DNA from: Hemerocallis citrina
Taxonomy: Eukaryota > Streptophyta > Magnoliopsida > Asparagales > Asphodelaceae
Reading direction: 5' to 3'
Length of the DNA: 64,000 nucleotides
Assembly (NCBI GenBank): GCA_017893485.1
Contig: CM030360.1
Span: 11,148,597 to 11,212,596 of the forward strand
Position numbers and translations under genes: made by a program. This document shows, piece by piece, positions 57,396-64,000 of the stretch (positions within the stretch are counted from its first letter, which is position 1; the number at the start of each line of letters is the position of its first letter). Under the pieces are notes generated by a model. It was given only the letters and a program-made list of their open reading frames with translations, was not told the origin of the DNA and did no database searches.

Positions 57396-57521
57396 CGAAC
57401 TTTGTAGTAATTGAAATATCTATCAAATCCAACTTGAAAATAGATATATAATTGTCACACATTCGTAAGTCCTCTAAATTAAGAGCAGCGAGACAATCCC
57501 ATGCACACGGCATCTTCACGA
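57396..57521 (-). pseudogene. Unrecognised captured exon
   Basis: 126-bp exon with strong splice signals (ttttttcag acceptor, GTAAGT donor) encoding VKMPCAWDCLAALNLEDLRM followed by a hydrophobic tail. I do not know the family. Confidence 0.45.
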
Positions 57522-57813
57522 CTGAAAAAATAGGCGAAATAAACATCAAAGACATGCAATTTTGAGCATACATCTGTACATAAAATACAATCAAGATCAT
57601 TTATATGATGTAAGCCAGTAGGTTCACTAAAATATCTGAGATAAATCAAGATTCGGCTTTCAGCATGACAATCTTAGATCCATTCCAAACAAAGCTTAAT
57701 ATCCAATGTTTGAGTGAGCTAGGCATATCTAAACTAAGATAGTTCACAACATCTAGCACAAAATAATTTCTAAATCACAATCAACTTGTATGTTTGCACT
57801 AATTGCATTCAGC

Positions 57814-57915
57814 CTTCACTGAATTCCAACTGATTATATAAACAAACAAATAAACACAACCGCTCTTCACTGAATTCCAACTGATTATATAAACAAACAA
57901 ATAAACACAACCGCT
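57814..57915. repeat. 51-bp tandem duplication
   Basis: cttcactgaattccaactg...caaccgct occurs twice with no differences seen. Confidence 0.9.
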
Positions 57916-57932
57916 CAGACCATTCTTACCTT

Positions 57933-58052
57933 TTAAGCTTCATTCATCTTCGCAATTGTCTTCCGAGTATACTCAAGTAGAATCTTCGACTCCTTCTGCA
58001 CCTTTGCCCTCTTCTCCTCAACATCCGCCTTCCTCAACAATAAATCTCCCAT
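57933..58052 (-). pseudogene. Unrecognised captured coding exon, charged helical
   Basis: 39 codons from Met 58052 to a TAA: MGDLLLRKADVEEKRAKVQK and ESKILLEYTRKTIAKMNEA. The frame also extends upstream (ECSFVVA) and a GTAAGA donor lies a few bases past the stop. Lys/Glu-rich, coiled-coil-like. Family unknown. Confidence 0.4.
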
Positions 58053-58602
58053 GGCCACCACAAAACTGCACTCCAGTCCATAAGAAAACCGAATTTAATT
58101 CAGGTCTAAAGCTAAGTAACTAATGAATAACTTGTTCACCAAATGTAAACTCGACTCTAATTCGACCGTTTAGGAAAAGATCTCTTTACCTAGGATCCAA
58201 TTCCTTCTTACTAAGTATCTTCTGCATCAGAATGGAAAAGTCAACAAAATTTCACCCCTAACTTAAGTTAATTAGAAAGTTCTTGTCTGAATATAATGTG
58301 GGAAAGATTCCATATTCAGGGGAATGTTTCTAGCTCCGAGCATTCTTTATCAGTACATGTTGTTAGAAGTTTAAAAAATATTATCTCAAACTCAAATCTC
58401 AATCATCCAAAACCCTAATAACCACAGAATAACATTGAAATTTTAATAATTTGTGTGTAACTACTAACTACTAACTACATCTGGAACTTAATTATTTTCT
58501 AAATCACCAAGAATCTGAAGGGGAAAAAAAAGTAAATTTCGAAGCTCCTGTAGTAAATTTCAAAACCCCAAACCTAAATTTCATGTGTTACTTCCCAAAC
58601 AC

Positions 58603-59325
58603 CTATAAAATTAAGTATACCTGAGATGTAGAGACGGTGAATCGATGGTCGGGATCAACTGAGGATGTGGTCGGCAGTGGAGCGACGTCGGAGAGGGGTT
58701 CGGTGGTTGGATGGGGTCGCAGTGGAGCGACGTCGGAGCTGCCGTTGGTGGTCGTTGATTGCAAAAAGGGAGGAGGTTGGGGCTGGTCGTCGATGAGAGC
58801 GGAAGGGAGGAGAACAGCGGTCGAGAGGTGGGGGGGAGCTGTGTGGTGACTGGATCGAGAACAACGGTCGAGGTGGGGGGGCACTGTGTGGTGAGAGGAG
58901 GGGTCAGCGGCGGGAGGGCAGCATTGAAGAGGCACCGGAGGTTTGGAGGGAAATCGATGAGAGGGAGAGCGGGGGGGGAGAGAGAGAAGGAGACAGTGAG
59001 AGAGAGAGAGACTGAGCGGATTGATGGATCGATGAGAGAGAGAGCGGGGGAAGAGAGAGAGAGAAGGAGACAGCGTTGAAGAGGCGCCGAAGGTTTGGGG
59101 GGAAATCGATGAGAGAGAGAGCGGGGGGAGAGAGAGAGAGAAGGAGACAGTGAGAGAGAGAGACTGAGCGGTAATGAGTAAAAGAGAAAAGGAGGTATTT
59201 TGGGTAAGGGAGAGAGTGTGTGTGTTGATTTTGAAATGTGTGGAGTTTGAAATTTGGGTGGGAAAATATGTTTTGTGAGAGTAGATCTGGTCCATTGATT
59301 TTGGGATAGATTGAATGTGAGCCAC
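58603..59325 (-). other. GA/CT-rich low-complexity region with a Ser/Pro-rich frame
   Basis: A 240-codon minus-strand frame exists only because the DNA is CT-rich (LSLSL, SPSH runs). Part of it is a 152-bp tandem duplication (about 58921-59072 and 59073-59175, ggtttggRggg...gactgagcgg). More likely a leader or promoter near the Helitron 5' end than a protein gene. Confidence 0.5.
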
Positions 59326-59357
59326 TTGATAGCTTTCTTTGTGTTTTATTATATAGA

Positions 59358-59764
59358 TTATAAAAATTGTGGGTGTTATTTAAAGATTAAGGTAAACTTT
59401 GGATGATATATATGCGTATACTAAACAGAATCAATAGACTTCAAAGAAGAAAAAACCCACTTACTACTTCCTTAGCCTTGACAAGTGTATGCAACACGAT
59501 GCTGTAAAGATCAGATTTTTGGTAAGAATCTATATCCAATAACATGTTTTCTGCTCTGTCCAAATACCTGAGCATTTCATCTAGCATACCCTCCGCCTCA
59601 AGTGCTCTTATATGAAATGAAGTGAAGGTTACATCTTTTCTCTTTCATTCTTAAAAGTACTCTAAAATGAGCATGAAGGTAATAATGATCGGAAACAGTA
59701 CTAACAGATAAAAGTCAAATACCAGTAGAATCAAGAAAGTATAGAAACCAAGGTTGCGTTTGTT
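59358..59764. other. Gene-free stretch right of the Helitron candidate
   Basis: No coding or repeat structure recognised. Confidence 0.3.
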
Positions 59765-60640
59765 TTGTTGTTTTGAAAAGAGTTTTCTGAATAGAGTTTT
59801 CTGAAAACTGTATTCTGAAAATTATTTCTCTGAAAATGAGTTTAAAAGCTGTTTGGTTATATTTATTTCTGAAAACTGTATTCTTAAAGCTGTTTTTCTG
59901 AAAAAGAGAGTTTAAAAGCTGTTCGGTTATATTTCTAGCTGAAAACTGTTATCTGAAAGCTGTTTTTCTGAAAAAGAGAGTTTAAAAGCTGTTCTGTTAT
60001 ATTTCTAGCTGAAACTGTTATCTGAAAGCTGTTTTTCTGAAAAAGAGAGTTTAAAAGCTGTTCTGTTATATTTCTAGCTGAAAACTGTTATCTAAAAGCT
60101 GTTTTTCTGAAAAATAGAGTTTAAAAGCTGTTCGGTTATATTTCTAGCTGGAAACTGTATTCTGAAAGCTGTTTTTTCTGAAAAAGAGAGTTCAAAAGCT
60201 GTTCTGTTATATTTCTAGCTGAAAACTGTTCTGTGAAAGCTGTTTTTCTGAAAAGGAGAGTTGAAAAGCTGTTCTGTTATATTTCTAGCTGAAAACTGTT
60301 ATCTGAAAGCTGTTTTTCTGAAAAAGAGAGTTCAAAAGCTGTTCGGTTATATTTGTAGCTGAAAACTGTTATCTGAAAGCTGTTTTTCTGAAAAGGAGAG
60401 TTTAAAAGCTGTACTGTTATATTTCTAGCTGAAAACTGTTATCTGAAAGCTATTTTTCTGAAAAAGAGAGTTTAAAAGCTGTTCGGTTATATTTCTAGCT
60501 GAAAACTGTTATTTGAAAGCTGTTTTTCTGAAAAGGTGAGTTTAAAAGCTGTTCTGTTATATTTCTAGCTGAAAACTGTTATCTGAAAACTGTTTTTCTG
60601 AAAAAGAGAGTTTAAAAGCTATTCGGTTATATTTCTGACA
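59765..60640. repeat. 70-bp minisatellite, about 11-12 copies
   Basis: The unit contains gctgttcggttatatttc, tagctgaaaactgttatctg and aaagctgtttttctgaaaaa, with an internal half-repeat (ctgaaaactgtt / ctgaaagctgtt). The array starts after gcgtttgttttgttgttttg, a motif common at ends of small plant DNA transposons. Confidence 0.93.
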
Positions 60641-62066
60641 ATTTTGAATATCAATTTGCATTCATCATTTGCTGACATTTTTTTAATTGTTGCAGTTAGA
60701 TTGCAATGTTGTACAAGTATGAGAACAAGAAACCTGAGCAGCATGTGAATCGAGCAAGAATCAGACGCCATCATCTCCACGGTTGATTCTTCACGTTAGA
60801 GTACAAAATTTATTTCGAAATCTTGTATGTACATAATATAGATTCAGTGAGGTTTTGTGAAGCAACAAATCTCAGTTCATGTATCAGTTATTCTATTTGG
60901 ATAAATGTTTTGATGTTATCATTGCCTCTTTTGGTAATTGCAGTTCTTCAGTCTTAAATGAAGAGTATTTTTTAGTTTGTTTTGTTGAGATTGCATGTGA
61001 GAGCAAGTAGTAGCAGTAGTCGGATAGAAGATTGCATGTGAGATCAAATAGGATGTATTTTTTTTTTAATGTGAGCAGTATTTGGATTTATTGGATTGCA
61101 TGCAGTATTTGGATAACTATATTTAGATAAACTGAGTATGCTCACCTTGCAGGCTGCAGTTGTTGAGAAGATTATATGAAAGAAAATTTCGGAAAGCTGA
61201 GCCAAACAATTTATTCAAGAAAATAAGCAGTAGATAATCAAAATAAAAAGTATTCACAAATCAACATGCTCAACCAATTTATTCAAGAAAACAAGCTTAC
61301 TTCATTACTGCTGTTTACATTGTTCAACAATCCCATGTAAACTGAGGAACAATGGCATGGGATCGATACATATATTCTGAAAACAGGTTCTACAATTTTT
61401 TACATCAATACAACCAAGTTTCAAAATAATCATCATTTGTTGCCTACAGTCACTGCTGCTGCCTGGAGCTGTTGCTGTTGCTTCTTAACTCCTTGTACAA
61501 ATTTGATTTCAAAACTATACAGTAGGTAGATCAAGAAGCAAAGAAACAATATAAGAAATTTGTACCTGTAGTCAATATAAAAGCTACATTAATCATAGGA
61601 AAAAAAGGAAACAAGAAAACCAAAGTGGAAAGAAGATTAACCAAACATTTGCAGCAACCCTCTTTTGATACAATCAGCTAAGAAAGCCCCCAGTTACCCT
61701 CTTTGTTTTGCAAACTGAGACCTAAATATGAGAAGACTTGAAAGCATTCTTAAGCAGATAACAAAATAAAATACGGGAAGCATAGACTACAAAATAAAAT
61801 TCGGGATCAGAAATCATCATCTCCCACTTTGTATCTTCCTTCACAACTAAAATATTTTAGAAAAAGAACAGCATACCGATGAGAATATTACCCAAATCTT
61901 GAGAGCACGTGCGCAGCATGTTAATGCACACCCCAATCTCAATGCAGTACCTTTTTATATTGTATATAGTTAAGTATCAAAAGGCATGTGCAGAATCAGT
62001 ATCAAAAGGCATGTGCACACTGATGTTGTTGTATACCAAATACAGTTATTCAACAAATATCAACAG
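60641..62066. other. Gene-free stretch
   Basis: No homologous coding sequence recognised. There are small local repeats (agtatcaaaaggcatgtgca near 61972-62012). Confidence 0.3.
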
Positions 62067-63420
62067 GATTCACAAATCCTGATAACATCATAATGCACAG
62101 GTGAAGCTCCAGGATTATGATGTATCAGTGTGGTATAAAGCTCCAGAATCAGAATCAGTGTGGTATAAAGAGTAAGTGGGGTAGAAACCAATAACAAAAG
62201 GATTCACAAATCCTGATAACATCATAATACAAGTGCAGAATCAGAGAACACAGCAGAATCAGAGAATACTGCCCAATTCATCTGAACATATCAGATGCTC
62301 CCCAAACCATGAAAACATGTTGGTCTGTTTGTTCTAGGTTTTTTTTTTATTTCCTGAAATAATATCCTGAGTTGGCCTTTGTTTAAAGTGTTTTTTTGGA
62401 AACACTATTCAGAATACTGATACCCCCCCTCTTGCCCAAAACAGCTCCTTTTTGTCAGAATGGATTCACAAATCCTGATAACATCATAATACAAGTGCAG
62501 AATTAGAGAACACAGCAGAATCAGAGAATACTGCCCAATTCATCTGAACATATCAGATGCTCCCCAAACCATGAAAACATGTGGTCTGTTTGTTCTAGGT
62601 TTTTTTTTTCCTGAAATAATATCCTGAGTTGGCCTTTGTTTTAAGTGTTTTTTTGGAAACACTATTCAGAATACTGATACCTCCCTCTTGCCGAAAACAG
62701 CTCCTTTACTCTCTTCTGGATTCACAAATAAGGATTCACAAATCCTGATAACATCATAATAAAAATGCAGAATTAGAGAACACAGCAGAATCAGAGAATA
62801 CTGCCCAATTCATCTGAACATATCAGATGCTCCCCAAACCATGAAAACATGTGGTCTGTTTGTTCTAGTTTTTTTTTTTTTATTTACTGAAATAATATCC
62901 TGAGTTGGCCTTTTTTTAAGTGTTTTTTTGGAAACACTATTCAGAATACTGATACCCCCCTCTTGCCGAAAACAGCTCCTTTACTCTCTTCTGGATTCAC
63001 AAATAAGGATTCACAAATCCTGATAACATCATAATACAAGTGCAGAATTAGAGAACACAGCAGAATCAGAGAATACTGCCCAATTCATCTGAACATATCA
63101 GATGCTCCCCAAACCATGAAAACATGTGGTCTGTTTGTTCTAGTTTTTTTTTTTTATTTCCTGAAATAATATCCTGAGTTGGCCTTTGTTTTAAGTGTTT
63201 TTCTGGAAACACTATTCAGAATACTGATACCCCCCCTCTTGCCGAAAACAGCTCCTTTTTGTCAGAATGGATTCACAAATAAGGATTCACAAATCCTGAT
63301 TACATCATAATACAATTGCAGAATCATCAGAACACAGTAGAATCAGAGAATACAAGTGTAGTATCAGGATTCACAAAAAATTGCTCAGATGGCATTTGGT
63401 TTCGGGTGATTTTTTGAAAA
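62067..63420. repeat. 262-276-bp tandem array, about 4.5 copies
   Basis: Units start gattcacaaatcctgataac at 62067 (partial), 62201, 62463, 62733, 63008 and 63284 (partial). Each holds a T-run, gttggcctttgttt and aacactattcagaatactga. Copies differ mainly in T-run length and short indels. Confidence 0.92.
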
Positions 63421-64000
63421 CAGTAATGCAAAAAAATTTAAATGCAGGGGAACACATCAGAACACATCACTCCTCACTGTGTCAGCCATCAGAACACATA
63501 TGAAGCATCTCAATGCACAACCCAACATATATAACCGTATGCACAGCCCATTTTTTTGAAAAAACAAACCAACAAATACTGCCCAATTCATCAAAACATA
63601 TCAGATGCTGCCCAAAACCATGAAAACAACATAATCCATGTTTTTGCAATCAGGGTAGCATTCATAATACCAACAAAATTTGATAAGAACATATCAGATG
63701 CTGCCCAAAACCATGAAAACAACATAATGCCAAAAAAAACCAACCTAGTCGCAGTCTCAGATTCATCAATCAATGATAAAAAATCCATACTAGAGCTGCA
63801 TTTTTTACAATGCCACGCCTACTAGTACAAAGTACAATGTCCACCCCCCCCCCCCTCCCACATTGTCTTCAAAAAGAATTGATTTCAGCATTCTTCATTG
63901 ACATAATGGATTCCTTCTTACTTCTCATAATTCTAAACATCAACCACAGATCAGCTTAAGGACTATTACACATCATTTCCGTGGTTATTCACACATATAG
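63421..64000. other. Degenerate repeat tail and gene-free end
   Basis: Two further partial repeats (catatcagatgctgcccaaaaccatg at 63596 and 63688) derive from the array unit. A poly-C run lies at about 63844-63855. No gene. Confidence 0.5.

Larger units (their letters stand above)
55909..59357 (-). mobile_element. Candidate gene-capturing Helitron
   Basis: 5' end on the minus strand: TCTATATAATAAAACACAAA starting at 59357 and preceded by A. 3' end: hairpin GTGCC-GTA-GGCAC (55941-55929), 16 bases, then CTAT (CTRR expected) at 55912-55909. The 3' end is homologous to the one at 40139. About 3.4 kb, with no Rep/helicase and exons from at least two, probably four, host genes, all on the minus strand. 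Non-autonomous if correct; the imperfect CTRR is the weak point. Confidence 0.5.

Noticed and set aside
58603..59325. 240-codon Ser/Leu/Pro-rich minus-strand frame
   Set aside because: Created by CT-repeat DNA and a tandem duplication; no domain or exon signals.
62067..63420. Repeats considered as a CRISPR-like array
   Set aside because: Units are about 270 bp and nearly identical over their whole length, with no short repeat/unique spacer pattern; the DNA is plant nuclear.

Overview
The window is nuclear DNA of a flowering plant, most likely a dicot. The evidence is plant-type spliced exons, an F-box/FBD gene pair of the kind that expands in plants, and dense nests of plant transposons: Ty3 Tat type, Ty3 chromovirus, Copia, L1-type LINE, CACTA and Helitron-like. 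There is no bacterial or organellar gene order. I do not name a species. The only probable host genes are two tandem F-box genes; nearly everything else is mobile DNA or gene pieces moved by it.

Layout. 1-3114 is the 5' part (minus strand) of a Ty3 Tat-type retrotransposon: LTR, PBS, Gag and protease start. 3311-3750 is a dispersed repeat found again at 30258-30696. 3751-22916 looks like one CACTA transposon (minus strand, one terminus recognisable at 22916). It carries a TNP2-type transposase whose catalytic core is deleted and single captured exons of a purple acid phosphatase and a ThiF/TcdA-like gene. It is split by a complete L1-type LINE (4542-10972, 14-bp target duplication) and a complete but decayed Copia element (17463-22354, 5-bp target duplication).

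16653-38340 holds an old tandem segmental duplication. Unit 1 (to about 30240) and unit 2 (31895-38340) each contain the CACTA end and an F-box/FBD gene with three recognisable exons. Unit 2 has the unoccupied Copia target site, a subtilase fragment where unit 1 has other captured exons, and a 5-bp deletion that breaks its F-box frame.

38340-43428 is gene-poor: palindromic modules, a MITE-like element, a Helitron-like 3' end, diverged direct repeats and one exon of a cinnamoyl-CoA-reductase-like gene. 43429-54080 is a very young Tekay/Del-type chromovirus (minus strand, 3.25-kb LTRs differing by about three bases plus a poly-G length change) inserted between two exons of that reductase fragment. 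It has protease-RT-RNaseH-integrase but no gag; an acidic coiled-coil ORF sits in the gag position. Its LTRs carry two tRNA-like A-box/B-box modules.

54086-59357 holds more captured exons (reductase, auxin response factor) and a candidate gene-capturing Helitron (55909-59357, minus) with exons from an mRNA cap methyltransferase, a phosphoglycolate phosphatase and two unknown genes. 59765-64000 is tandem-repeat DNA: a 70-bp minisatellite and a roughly 270-bp array.

The main biology is nested transposition and exon shuffling. At least six unrelated gene families are represented by small intron-flanked exons inside transposons, around a duplicated F-box locus.
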